From Photobacterium iliopiscarium (GTDB lineage: Bacteria > Pseudomonadota > Gammaproteobacteria > Enterobacterales > Vibrionaceae), in the NCBI RefSeq assembly GCF_003026395.1, contig NZ_PYOO01000004.1:1-64000 (forward strand): a DNA stretch of 64,000 bases. Direction: 5' to 3'. How positions within the stretch are numbered: position 1 is the first letter of the stretch; the number at the start of each line of letters is the position of its first letter. A program made the position numbers and the translations under genes. Of this stretch, positions 16,013-25,042 are shown piece after piece. Under the pieces are notes generated by a model that worked only from the letters and a program-made list of their open reading frames with translations, was not told the DNA's origin and did no database searches.

Positions 16013-17191
16013 TTATCGTGTTGGTCTTATTGAAACCGTCTTATTAATGTAATGAAAGAGTGTCAGTGTTATCGCAAGGATGGCACAGACGATAAGTGTG
16101 ATACCAAGATCGCCCACGATTGCCGCTTTATGTAAACCCGCCCCAATGATGAGATAATAAAATAACCCCAGTAATGCGCCAGCAGTGCCTAAATGATCAC
16201 GGTAGTTATTTAATGCGGTACTTAACAAGTTAGGTAAAGCTAAACCAAATGACAATGATATAAAAATCATCGGTAAGAAAAACCAAATTGAGGTTTGTAA
16301 TAGATAAACACCAACACTACTTATAAGCAGTATGATAGATGCAGCGGTGATGATAGTTTGTGACATGACGTGTCGACGAAGTAATCGCATATTAAGCATT
16401 GCGCCAAGGATTGAGCCTAACGCCAGTACAGCGCTGGTATAGCCGAATAATTTAATGCTGACATGTAACTTTTCAAACATAAAAGGGGCAAGGCTGTAAT
16501 AGGAAAATAATGCAATATTAAAGATAGCCACCATTAACATGATGTACCAAATATGAAGATCTTTCAGCATTTTGGTGCCAACAGAGAGCAAACTATCTCG
16601 TTGGGTTTGAGTCGGTTTTGTTTCGGGTAATTGCAATAAGCTCCAACAGAGTAATCCACTGGTTAGTATTATCATGCCGATAAACACCCATTTATAGCCG
16701 CCATTAACGGTTAACCAACTGCCCGTTATCATGCCAATAATAGGGCTGATACCTATGGATGTCCCAATAATAGAAAATACCCGTCCGAGCTCTGCACCTT
16801 GATAACAATCACGAAGGATAGTTTGGGTACAGACTGAGCCAACTGCCGCTCCAAAGGCACAACAACCAAAGCCGATCAGAAGCAAGGTAAATGTTGATGC
16901 AAATAAAGTGATAATGGCTGAGCTAATAAAAAGGATTAACCCAATAAGCGTTGCATAACGTCGACCAATGATGTCGCACATTCTGCCCCAAAAAACGACC
17001 CCAATAGCAAACGCGATAAAGAACACTGACATGCCTTGTGCTGCGGTTGAACCCGTGACGCCAAAATGGGTTTTAATGGAGGTTAGTGCTGGGCTATACA
17101 TAGTTTCGATGATTTGCGGAAACATTAATAATGTCACTGCTAATGGTATAGAAATTTTATTAATATTGTTATTCATATGATTTTTATACAT
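16013..17191 (-). CDS. Bcr/CflA-type MFS multidrug transporter
   Basis: The protein has about 390 aa and 12 membrane segments. ETMYSPALTSIKTHFGV near the start, FFIAFAIGVVFWGRMCDIIG with GRRYATLIG (motif A), and CTQTILRDCYQG mark a Bcr/CflA-like drug antiporter. A start at M6 (17176) is also possible. It diverges from an AraC regulator, a common arrangement for inducible efflux pumps such as nimT/nimR. The substrate is unknown. Confidence 0.85.
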   Translation of the reverse strand: MYKNHMNNNINKISIPLAVTLLMFPQIIETMYSPALTSIKTHFGVTGSTAAQGMSVFFIAFAIGVVFWGRMCDIIGRRYATLIGLILFISSAIITLFASTFTLLLIGFGCCAFGAAVGSVCTQTILRDCYQGAELGRVFSIIGTSIGISPIIGMITGSWLTVNGGYKWVFIGMIILTSGLLCWSLLQLPETKPTQTQRDSLLSVGTKMLKDLHIWYIMLMVAIFNIALFSYYSLAPFMFEKLHVSIKLFGYTSAVLALGSILGAMLNMRLLRRHVMSQTIITAASIILLISSVGVYLLQTSIWFFLPMIFISLSFGLALPNLLSTALNNYRDHLGTAGALLGLFYYLIIGAGLHKAAIVGDLGITLIVCAILAITLTLFHYINKTVSIRPTR

Positions 17192-17366
17192 TCCATGATG
17201 TTGTTCTAAAAATAGAAGATAAAATTATTCTTTTTATTAATGCGTAATATAGCTATCGTGAATATACGTATTGTTTCATCATGGTAATTATTATAAGGTG
17301 CTCATTTTTGAACTTATATTAATATAAAGACTATATATATTAAATTAAGGACAGGTGGCGTCAGTA

Positions 17367-18146
17367 ATGGCATATATTGAAAATGGTCAACAATTTTGTC
17401 CCAATGACTTTGACGGGTTAGTGATCGGTCTAGCGGCGAATATCGGTGATCATAATTCTGGCGAGCATCGGCATGATAAAGATCAACTATTATTCTCGCA
17501 TCATGGTTGTATGGTGATCACCCTTGAAGACGTTAAGTGTGTTTTACCCCCCATGCGCGCAGCTTGGATCCCAGCGGGTATGTTGCATAATGCGCAGATG
17601 ACCAATGTTACGCATTACCGTTCGTTGTATTTTGACTCATCATTACAGTCACAACTTAGTCGTGAAATGAAGATTATTGATATTAATCCATTGATGGCGA
17701 TACTGCTTGAAAGAATGTCGATGTGGTCGTTTGATAAACCTAATAATGAACAATTAAACGCAGTTAACCTATTGATAGAAGAGATTAATTTTGCTACTGA
17801 AAGTCATTTAAATCTGCCGTTACCTCGTGATGTTAGATTGGCTAAGTGGCTTGAAGGGATTAACTGTCCCGATTTTATCGCACCGACGTTAGCTGATCTT
17901 AGCCTGTTGGTAGGGGCGAGCCAGAAAACCATTACCCGTATTTTTAATAAAGAAACGGCAATGCCATATCAAAGTTGGCGTCAACAATGGCGGTTGTTAG
18001 CCGCCATTGAATTATTATCACAACAGCAGCGTATTTCTGATGTTTCATATCGATTAGGTTTTGCGAATGATAGTGCTTTTATTAGTTTCTTTCGTCAAAA
18101 AACAGGATTTACGCCCCTTAATTTTATGCTTGAATTCAAATCGTAA
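17367..18146 (+). CDS. AraC family transcriptional regulator with cupin sensor
   Basis: The 259-aa protein has an N-terminal cupin-like sensor (SGEHRHDKDQLLFSHHGCM) and a C-terminal AraC DNA-binding domain (LADLSLLVGASQKTITRIF, then ISDVSYRLGFANDSAFISFF and RQKTGFTP). ATG 17367 is preferred because AGGTGG lies eight bases before it; a GTG at 17355 is the other option. The size and layout resemble NimR/YeaM regulators. It probably controls the divergent MFS gene. Confidence 0.85.
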   Translation: MAYIENGQQFCPNDFDGLVIGLAANIGDHNSGEHRHDKDQLLFSHHGCMVITLEDVKCVLPPMRAAWIPAGMLHNAQMTNVTHYRSLYFDSSLQSQLSREMKIIDINPLMAILLERMSMWSFDKPNNEQLNAVNLLIEEINFATESHLNLPLPRDVRLAKWLEGINCPDFIAPTLADLSLLVGASQKTITRIFNKETAMPYQSWRQQWRLLAAIELLSQQQRISDVSYRLGFANDSAFISFFRQKTGFTPLNFMLEFKS

Positions 18147-18427
18147 TTTTTAAACACGTTATATTTTTATAATAACAGCGGTAAAATGGATATTTGTTAT
18201 AATTGGCTCATTTTTTGCGAAGATTTAACGCCAAATAAACATTTAAATAACCTGTAATATTGTAGAATATATATCTTATGCAAAGCTCTCATCTTGATAT
18301 TTTTTAAGTTGAATATTCATATTAATAAGTCATGATAGGCTTGGCAATTATAACAATAATGCTGTTAATACTGAGATAGCCATTATTGTTATTATGAGGG
18401 AGGAATAACAGATTAATAGGGACATCT

Positions 18428-19594
18428 ATGCCTGTTTGTTGTACTGAACATCAGTCTACTCATATTTCAACACCATTGATCTTATCGTTTGATGAGACAT
18501 TGACTTTCTTTCCATTTGTACTGGAGTTTTACGATTGGCGAGATGGTTTGATTATGTACCGCGCTTATCGTGATGGACACCGTGAGTTATTAGAAGGTAG
18601 TTGTTCATTTTATATCGAACATATTGAATCACTGGCTGGCGGCAAGGCGTGGATTGAAAGCATTCCCGCAGGATTGGTTGATAAAGCCCGTGCTTACGCT
18701 GATCTTGGTGTGTATATGCTCAAAATGGCGGCAATGAGTGATAAAGCCCGCCATTTATTAGCCCAGCGACCAATGTTGCTTTATCTAATGTGTGAACGTT
18801 ATCCATTAGATCATGAACAAGTGTTAGCTTTATGCGAATTAGGTCAACGTAAGATTTTAGCTCATTTAGGCTTAGCATCGTGCCGTTCAGCATTGCGTTT
18901 TATTGATCGTATTCAAAGTGACTTTTCTACCCGTTCAGTGGTGATTGTGATCCATCGTTTGCTCGATCCTGAAATGATGACATTTAAACTGTTTCGCCAT
19001 TATTCAGCGATCACCACCTTAACGTTGCAAGTATATTTACAGTGGCCAACATTAACGGGCACAAAATTAGGCTTTTATTTAATTAAAGCGTCACCGCGAG
19101 AACGACTGCGAATTAATCAGATATTATCGGATGTGTTTCAGTTAGGTTATCGTGTGCTTGATGTTGATTCAGTGCGACGTATTCATGCTGTTACATCGTA
19201 TGATGAATTGAAAAAGTTACATGATCGATGGCTAATTGCTCAAAAAACAGCAAAAGTTATACCAGATCCAAGTTGCGACAAGGAGTATGAGATTCCTTAT
19301 GATGGCAATAGTAATATTGTACCGATTCGAAATTATCAGCAGCTTGAGCTTGAAGGTATAGAACAAAATCACTATGTCGCTATTTACCATCATCGGATTA
19401 TTAAAGGTGAGTATTTAGTGTATAAAATGCATATGCCAGAACGCGTCACTATAGGGTTAAAGCGGCATTATTTAGCCAGTGGACGTGCAAGTGAAACGTA
19501 TACTGTCGATCAAATTCAAGCGCGAAATAATCGTTTACCGTCTTATGAAACCTTAGAAACGGTGTATAGCTGGCTTGATAGCGTTAGAAAATAA
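18428..19594 (+). CDS. Hypothetical protein, possibly PcfJ-like
   Basis: The 388-aa soluble protein is not confidently recognised. The C-terminal part resembles PcfJ-type domains: ELEGIEQNHYVAIYHHRIIK, then GEYLVYKMHMPERVTIGL and YTVDQIQARNNRLP. The N-terminal two thirds contains helical repeats rich in Leu and Arg. PcfJ is a conjugation-associated protein of unknown activity, but no conjugation gene lies nearby. It is a single gene. Confidence 0.6.
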   Translation: MPVCCTEHQSTHISTPLILSFDETLTFFPFVLEFYDWRDGLIMYRAYRDGHRELLEGSCSFYIEHIESLAGGKAWIESIPAGLVDKARAYADLGVYMLKMAAMSDKARHLLAQRPMLLYLMCERYPLDHEQVLALCELGQRKILAHLGLASCRSALRFIDRIQSDFSTRSVVIVIHRLLDPEMMTFKLFRHYSAITTLTLQVYLQWPTLTGTKLGFYLIKASPRERLRINQILSDVFQLGYRVLDVDSVRRIHAVTSYDELKKLHDRWLIAQKTAKVIPDPSCDKEYEIPYDGNSNIVPIRNYQQLELEGIEQNHYVAIYHHRIIKGEYLVYKMHMPERVTIGLKRHYLASGRASETYTVDQIQARNNRLPSYETLETVYSWLDSVRK

Positions 19595-19685
19595 TGCCGA
19601 GATTATTGTCGGTATATTAAGCATAAAATTTAAATCGCATATCATGTATTTATCAATATGCGATTTAAGCTTTAGCCGTTAATTT

Positions 19686-20381
19686 TTAATTAAGATCAGA
19701 GCGTTTCAATATCAAGTTAGGATTGGGGCAGTTACGTAAGTAAAAATCTAACTCAGCGGGATCAACAACGCCAATATAATCGTCAGTGTTGGTTCCCATA
19801 TTCTCAATGATTTGTAAATGAAGGTGCGGAGCCCAACCACCATTTTCTGCTGTGGTGCCGATAGCCGTAAATTGTTGACCTGCTTGTATATGATCGCCTA
19901 CGTGCCATTGCGTATGCGCAGCTTGGTGAAGATGACCATATAAAGTAAAAAAGTCTATTCCCTTAAGCTGGTGGCGTAAAATAATAGTGGGGCCATAATC
20001 ACCTTCATTTTGGTGATTAGCCATACTATGGATTTTACCATCAAGCGGTGCAAATACGGGGGTTAAAGAGGGGACACCCAAATCGATTCCCATATGAACA
20101 GTACGATTTTTACTGTCACTAAAATTCGCTTTATCTTGATAAATTAGCCGTTGTTCTGCATAACGCCCAATCACTATTTGTGCGTTCATGGCTGTTGACT
20201 GACGGGCTATTTCATCAGCAAAACTGTGATTGGCGCTAACACTTTGCCAAAGCGCACTAGTAGGGGAAAGATCAACAATGAGTCCACGCCCAAATTGAAG
20301 TGGCTCTGGGATCACCGCATGAAATTGATGAGCTTGAAGTGCACTGATTAATGGTGTCATGTCTGTTGTCATATTCATCAT
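19686..20381 (-). CDS. M23 family metallopeptidase-like protein without signal peptide
   Basis: The 231-aa protein carries an M23 (LytM-like) domain in its second half: HMGIDLGVPSLTPVFAPLDG holds the HxGxD zinc ligands, TLYGHLHQA follows, and WAPHLHLQI supplies HxH. These are all the residues needed for endopeptidase activity. The N-terminus lacks a signal peptide or membrane segment, which is unusual for a peptidoglycan hydrolase. The start is one base after the stop of the MFS gene, so translation is coupled. A cytoplasmic role acting on an imported or modified substrate is possible. Confidence 0.8.
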   Translation of the reverse strand: MMNMTTDMTPLISALQAHQFHAVIPEPLQFGRGLIVDLSPTSALWQSVSANHSFADEIARQSTAMNAQIVIGRYAEQRLIYQDKANFSDSKNRTVHMGIDLGVPSLTPVFAPLDGKIHSMANHQNEGDYGPTIILRHQLKGIDFFTLYGHLHQAAHTQWHVGDHIQAGQQFTAIGTTAENGGWAPHLHLQIIENMGTNTDDYIGVVDPAELDFYLRNCPNPNLILKRSDLN

Positions 20382-20382
20382 C

Positions 20383-21618
20383 TTAATTAGCCACTGTAAC
20401 GAGCGTTGCTGCCTTTTTAGGGACGATAATCATCGCAATTACATAACCGACGGCGGCAATTGCTGTCGGTAGAATTAAATCAATATTGACAAATACACTG
20501 GTTAAATAGCCACTTAATGTCCACGCAAGGCCTACCATTGCACTCGACATTGCCATAACCCAACCTTGATCCGCTTCACTGGCTCTATCTGATAATGCCG
20601 TAATGTAAAAAGGAAAGGAGATCGCCACCATAACGGCGGTAAAAATCATTGCGGCAATATGTGTATTGGGTGTAGGCGTTATTGCTAATAAAATCATACC
20701 AATCGCAGCAAATAGGGTCGTGATCCGTAATGCTGAGAGTACGTTAATACGCGCTAAAATCAGCCGAGGAAGAAATAATAACGAACAGATCATGACCACA
20801 CCAATCGCCATCATAAAATATTGGTAGAAGCTGCTTTCTACACTAATGCCCCATTTTTGAGGGAAAATAAACGCGATATTTTGAAAGTATAAACTCCAAC
20901 TAAACTGGCAAATAAAAACGATCGCTAAACAAGCCAATAAGCCCGGTTGGCTACGTTTTAATGGGGCAACAAAAGAGAGTGGATTTTCATTGTGTAAGGT
21001 AATTTGTGGTGGTAACCGAACAAGATTTAGTAGTATTAAACAAAAGATAGCAATAATAAGACAAGCGTAAAATGGTGCTTGAGTGCCATAGGTTGCTGAT
21101 AATTTACTGCCTAATGCTGGCCCAAATGACATAGCCGCTGTCATTACGATCGCCACCATACTCATTAATGTCGCTTTGGTTTTGCCTCGGCTATTATCAG
21201 CAAGAATCGCTTGTGCAATCGGCTGGCTAGCAGAGCCAAGGCTATTGATCATGTTACCTGCAAATAATAATGCAATAGATCCGATCACAATGGCATAGAT
21301 AGGCATCGCAAAACCAATCGCAGCAATGATCAAACATAAGACCATGGTTACTTTACGGCTAAAGCGGTCAGCAAAACGGGCAATGAGTGGGGTAAAAAAC
21401 ATGGAGATAAAAGGAGCGGCTGACATTACCGTACCAAATAAAGTACGACGTTGTTCGATTGGCATATTTTGTGCGATAGCAAGTGAGTGATCAGTTAAAA
21501 ATAAACTCACATACGCTGGGATCGTAATAAAAAAGCCCGCAGAGCCAAGGAAGATAATGCAATAGAGCGTAAATAAGGTGGTAGGTTTTAACGCCAAATG
21601 GTAGGTTGTCGTTGGCAT
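20383..21618 (-). CDS. MFS transporter
   Basis: This 411-aa, 12-segment major facilitator has motif A as FTPLIARFADRFSRKVTMVL and an antiporter-like segment ATLMSMVAIVMTAAMSFGPA. It has the general look of TCR/sugar-efflux type exporters, but the substrate is not evident. GGATCT precedes ATG 21618. It is the first gene of a two-gene unit with the M23 peptidase. Confidence 0.8.
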   Translation of the reverse strand: MPTTTYHLALKPTTLFTLYCIIFLGSAGFFITIPAYVSLFLTDHSLAIAQNMPIEQRRTLFGTVMSAAPFISMFFTPLIARFADRFSRKVTMVLCLIIAAIGFAMPIYAIVIGSIALLFAGNMINSLGSASQPIAQAILADNSRGKTKATLMSMVAIVMTAAMSFGPALGSKLSATYGTQAPFYACLIIAIFCLILLNLVRLPPQITLHNENPLSFVAPLKRSQPGLLACLAIVFICQFSWSLYFQNIAFIFPQKWGISVESSFYQYFMMAIGVVMICSLLFLPRLILARINVLSALRITTLFAAIGMILLAITPTPNTHIAAMIFTAVMVAISFPFYITALSDRASEADQGWVMAMSSAMVGLAWTLSGYLTSVFVNIDLILPTAIAAVGYVIAMIIVPKKAATLVTVAN

Positions 21619-21772
21619 GTGTCGTGAGATCCTGACTGCGATAATAATCGACTATTTTAATCAGGTATTACGATGAATCAAGTTATTACTGGTTTGGATA
21701 TTAATAAATTAACAACGCCTTATGAGTAAATACCAATCACAAGGCGTATGTTTAAGCGAGTAACAGCGAGGA

Positions 21773-22345
21773 TCACTGGTTAATAGTAATCTCAGTGTCC
21801 AAGTCTTTTAACGCCATTTTTTGAATGTTAATGCCAAACATCATCATGATAAGGCACCAGTTTAAGTAAGGTAATTTACCTGCACGTAAACTGTCGGTGA
21901 CGTTTTCTGGTTTCCAGTTAAATAATGCCGCGATATTTTCAGTAGTCATTTCTGCAAATAAACCACTGTCGATCAATTTAGCAAACTGATCGCTAGTCGG
22001 GCAAACAAACGTATTTTGACTGCCAAATGCAGATGGCTTAAATAAGCGTAATACACGTTTGATTTCTTCAACTTCAATTACTTTACCATTGGTTGCGATG
22101 TTTGGTCGGCCAATCAGTGCGGCAATAAAACACCAGCAAGGGTAAGGAATTGAAGAAACATCTAATGGCTCTTTTTTATATTTAGCCGTCCAATTACAGA
22201 TGTTTTTTTCTTGTAAACCAGTTGCTAATGTAAGTTGTTTGTTATCATAACCATTATCTTTCAATAGGTTAATTGCTTCTGCAACTTCAGAAACTAAAGG
22301 CTTACTCCAAGATGCAAAAGGGGTAAAAACATTTTCTCTAATCAA
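21773..22345 (-). CDS. Unknown protein with two HTH-like repeats
   Basis: I do not recognise this 190-aa protein. It contains two similar blocks. Residues about 27-80 have LLKDNGYDNKQLTLATGLQE and end IPYPCWCFIAALIGRP. Residues about 125-175 have GLFAEMTTENIAALFNWKPE and end LPYLNWCLIMMMFGI. Each has a helix-turn-helix-like spacing followed by the same P-Y-x-x-W-C motif. The start is TTG 22345, as no ATG fits. It may bind DNA, but this is inference. Confidence 0.65.
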   Translation of the reverse strand: MIRENVFTPFASWSKPLVSEVAEAINLLKDNGYDNKQLTLATGLQEKNICNWTAKYKKEPLDVSSIPYPCWCFIAALIGRPNIATNGKVIEVEEIKRVLRLFKPSAFGSQNTFVCPTSDQFAKLIDSGLFAEMTTENIAALFNWKPENVTDSLRAGKLPYLNWCLIMMMFGINIQKMALKDLDTEITINQ

Positions 22346-22509
22346 AACGATATTCCAATTGACAGTGTAATACAGGTGTTTTGCTAATTACTGACGATCA
22401 TACGTGTTCGGCGCTGTATGTCTATTAATATCCGTCGTTATAAATGAGATAGAAACAAGATATTCATTACCAGCAGTAACCGTGCTATTTAAAATAAGAG
22501 GCCACAAGA

Positions 22510-22526
22510 CTAGACGACTGGTCTAG
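22510..22526. promoter_or_regulatory. TetR (NemR-like) operator upstream of its own gene
   Basis: CTAGAC-GACTG-GTCTAG is a 17-bp palindrome located 19 bp before the regulator start. The core TAGACGACTGGTCTA is repeated exactly at 23196-23210. It resembles the E. coli NemR box in its TAGAC/GTCTA half-sites. Confidence 0.8.
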
Positions 22527-22545
22527 TTGAGTTTATAGTTACTGT

Positions 22546-23136
22546 ATGAAAACAAAAACAAACGATACACGTCAGCATATTTTAGATATTGGTTACCAAC
22601 TTGTGGTGACCAAGGGATTCACAAATGTTGGCCTGTCTGAAATTTTAAAAACAGCAGCGGTACCAAAAGGTTCTTTTTATCATTATTTCAAGTCAAAAGA
22701 GCAATTTGGTGAGGCGTTAATTCAACACTATTTTGAGCAGTATTTAGAACACGTTAGCGCTATTTTAGTACAAGGTACTGGAACGGGCTTTGAGCGTGTA
22801 ACTGATTATTTCTCACGTTGGTTAATCATTGATAATGGCACCTGTAATGCCAATAAATGTGTGGTGGTTAAGCTCAGTGCTGAAGTCTCTGATTTGTCTG
22901 AACCGATGCGCGAGGCCTTAAAAAAAGGGGCTTACAGCATTGTGAATTTAATTGCGTCATGCATTGATGATGGTATTAAAGATGGTTCAATTACGGTAAC
23001 AGACAGTCAATTAACGGCTCAGACATTATATCAATTATGGCTTGGAGCGAGTTTGTTTTATAAACTGAGCCAAGACATCACAGTATTACAACAAGCGTTA
23101 GTAACAACGAAAGCTCAGCTACAACCCGTGGTTTAG
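22546..23136 (+). CDS. TetR family regulator (NemR/AcuR-like)
   Basis: The 196-aa protein has the TetR HTH at the N-terminus (QHILDIGYQLVVTKGFTNVG, then EILKTAAVPKGSFYHYFKSK). The ligand domain keeps Cys residues in NGTCNANKCVVVKLSAEVSD. Cys in this place senses electrophiles in NemR-type repressors. Identical palindromes precede this gene and the downstream oxidoreductase gene, so it most likely represses both. Electrophile or quinone sensing is inferred from the family and target genes. Confidence 0.88.
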   Translation: MKTKTNDTRQHILDIGYQLVVTKGFTNVGLSEILKTAAVPKGSFYHYFKSKEQFGEALIQHYFEQYLEHVSAILVQGTGTGFERVTDYFSRWLIIDNGTCNANKCVVVKLSAEVSDLSEPMREALKKGAYSIVNLIASCIDDGIKDGSITVTDSQLTAQTLYQLWLGASLFYKLSQDITVLQQALVTTKAQLQPVV

Positions 23137-23155
23137 TGACGGTTACTTATTAATT

Positions 23156-23183
23156 ATCCCATTATTTTATGATGGGATTTTTT
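23156..23183 (+). terminator. Terminator of the tetR gene
   Basis: ATCCCAT / ATGGGAT stem followed by T6. It separates tetR from the second operator. Confidence 0.8.
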
Positions 23184-23194
23184 AAAACTCTGCG

Positions 23195-23210
23195 CTAGAC
23201 GACTGGTCTA
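23195..23210. promoter_or_regulatory. TetR operator upstream of the curA-like gene
   Basis: CTAGACGACTGGTCTA is identical to the site at 22510-22525. It lies 30 bp before the start of the oxidoreductase gene. Confidence 0.8.
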
Positions 23211-23240
23211 ATATTTAATAAAAAAGAAAAGGATAGCTCA

Positions 23241-24269
23241 ATGACAAACGTAAACCGCAAAATCGTATTAGCATCTCGCCCTGTTGGTGCTCCAACAGCT
23301 GATAATTTTCGTTTAGAACAAACCGCTATTCCAGCGATAGCTGAAGGGGAGATTTTACTGCGTAGTGTGTATTTATCATTAGACCCTTATATGCGTGGTC
23401 GTATGAGTGATGCTAAGTCTTATGCTGAGCCTGTTGCTGTCGGTGAGATTATGGTTGGTGGTACGGTATGTCAAATTGAGCAGTCTAATCATGCTGATTT
23501 TGCACAAGGTGAGTGGGTGTTATCGTATTCAGGTTGGCAAGATTATGCCGTTTCAAATGGTGACGGCTTAATTAAATTGGGTATGCAGCCAACACATCCA
23601 TCTTATGCGTTGGGTGTGATGGGAATGCCAGGTTTCACCGCTTACATGGGTTTGCTTGATATTGGTAAACCTAAGCTGGGTGACACAATTGTTGTAGCAG
23701 CAGCAACTGGCGCTGTGGGCTCAATGGTGGGTCAAATTGGTAAAATTAAAGGTTGTCGCGTTGTGGGTGTTGCTGGTGGTGAAGAAAAATGTCGCTATGC
23801 CAAAGACGTGCTAGGTTTTGATGATTGCATTGATCACAAAGCTGATGATTTTGCGGCACAACTAGCAGCTGCTTGTGATAACGGCATTGATATTTATTAT
23901 GAAAATGTCGGTGGTAAAGTCTTTGATGCAGTATTACCACTACTTAATACGGGCGCTCGAATTCCACTATGTGGTTTGATTTCTCAATATAATGCCACTG
24001 AATTACCCCAAGGGCCTGATCGCATGTCGATGTTAATGGGCACGCTATTAGTTAAGCGTATTAAGATGCAAGGCTTTATTATCTTTGATGACTATGCTGA
24101 TCGTTATGATGAATTCGCAACAGAGATGAGCCAGTGGTTAGCGGAAGGTAAAATCCATTATCGTGAAGATTTAGTGCAAGGGTTAGAAAATGCACCTCAA
24201 GCGTTTATTGGCTTATTAGACGGTAAGAACTTTGGCAAACTTGTTATTCAAACCAATCAAGCTCAATAA
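23241..24269 (+). CDS. curA: NADP-dependent oxidoreductase, CurA-like (zinc-free MDR family)
   Basis: This 342-aa enzyme reduces activated double bonds with NADPH; CurA of E. coli reduces curcumin and is about the same size. Visible are SVYLSLDPYMRGRMSDAKSY, the nucleotide-binding stretch VAAATGAVGSMVGQIGKIKG, and YYENVGGKVFDAVLPLLN. Zinc ligands of classical alcohol dehydrogenases are absent, as in the family. AAAGGA precedes ATG 23241. It forms an operon with the GST gene under the TetR operator. The symbol is by family, not proven orthology. Confidence 0.8.
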   Translation: MTNVNRKIVLASRPVGAPTADNFRLEQTAIPAIAEGEILLRSVYLSLDPYMRGRMSDAKSYAEPVAVGEIMVGGTVCQIEQSNHADFAQGEWVLSYSGWQDYAVSNGDGLIKLGMQPTHPSYALGVMGMPGFTAYMGLLDIGKPKLGDTIVVAAATGAVGSMVGQIGKIKGCRVVGVAGGEEKCRYAKDVLGFDDCIDHKADDFAAQLAAACDNGIDIYYENVGGKVFDAVLPLLNTGARIPLCGLISQYNATELPQGPDRMSMLMGTLLVKRIKMQGFIIFDDYADRYDEFATEMSQWLAEGKIHYREDLVQGLENAPQAFIGLLDGKNFGKLVIQTNQAQ

Positions 24270-24284
24270 TACGGCAGGTATATA

Positions 24285-24899
24285 ATGATCACACTACATC
24301 ACTTAAATAAATCACGTTCAAAACGCATTATTTGGTTATTAGAAGAGCTCGGCTTAGCGTATGAGGTTAAGCCTTATTTACGTGACGCTGTTACTTTTTT
24401 AGCGCCGCCAGAATTGAAAAATATTCACCCACTTGGAAAATCGCCAGTTATTGAAGACAATGGGGCGGTGATTGCTGAATCTGGCGCTATTACTGAATAT
24501 TTAATTCAGACCTATAACCCTAATTTAGCACCTAAAGCAGGAACGCCAGCTTATATTGAATATTTACAATGGCTTCATTTCGCTGAAAGTTCGGCTATTT
24601 TACCGTTATTATTAAAGATGTTTGTTGCTAAAGATGGCGCGAAAACTAATTTCTTAGAAGGCTATGCGGACGTTGAAGCTGAAAAGGTTATTGGTTATTT
24701 TGAGCAGAACCTTGAAGGCAAAACCTATTTAGTTGAAGAGCGACTTACTGGTGCTGATATCATGATGTCGTTTATTGCTGAAATACTGCAAAATAACGGC
24801 ATGATCGTTAATTATCCGAATATTCAATGTTATCAAGCTCAATTAGCAACGCATGATAAGTTTATTAAAGCGGATCAGATTGAGCAGCAATTAGGTTAA
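24285..24899 (+). CDS. Glutathione S-transferase family protein
   Basis: The 204-aa protein has the N-terminal thioredoxin-like domain (LHHLNKSRSKRIIWLLEELG, then HPLGKSPVIEDNGAVIAESG with the cis-Pro and the ES glutathione-binding pair) and the all-helical C-terminal domain. It lies 15 bp after curA, so the operon pairs a reductase and a conjugating enzyme for electrophile detoxification. The substrate is not known. Confidence 0.9.
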   Translation: MITLHHLNKSRSKRIIWLLEELGLAYEVKPYLRDAVTFLAPPELKNIHPLGKSPVIEDNGAVIAESGAITEYLIQTYNPNLAPKAGTPAYIEYLQWLHFAESSAILPLLLKMFVAKDGAKTNFLEGYADVEAEKVIGYFEQNLEGKTYLVEERLTGADIMMSFIAEILQNNGMIVNYPNIQCYQAQLATHDKFIKADQIEQQLG

Positions 24900-24916
24900 T
24901 CGTTATTATGGTTTAT

Positions 24917-24945
24917 TAAAGGTCACTTTCGAGTGACCTTTTTTA
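24917..24945 (+). terminator. Terminator of the curA-GST operon
   Basis: AAAGGTCACT / AGTGACCTTT with TTCG loop and T run. Confidence 0.9.
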
Positions 24946-25042
24946 TTTTTATGGTTACCAAGAACTGTGATTATAATTGTTTATTCTTTAATAAATATTG
25001 ATAAGATAATGAGTAATAATGACTTATTTATAATATGGAAAT

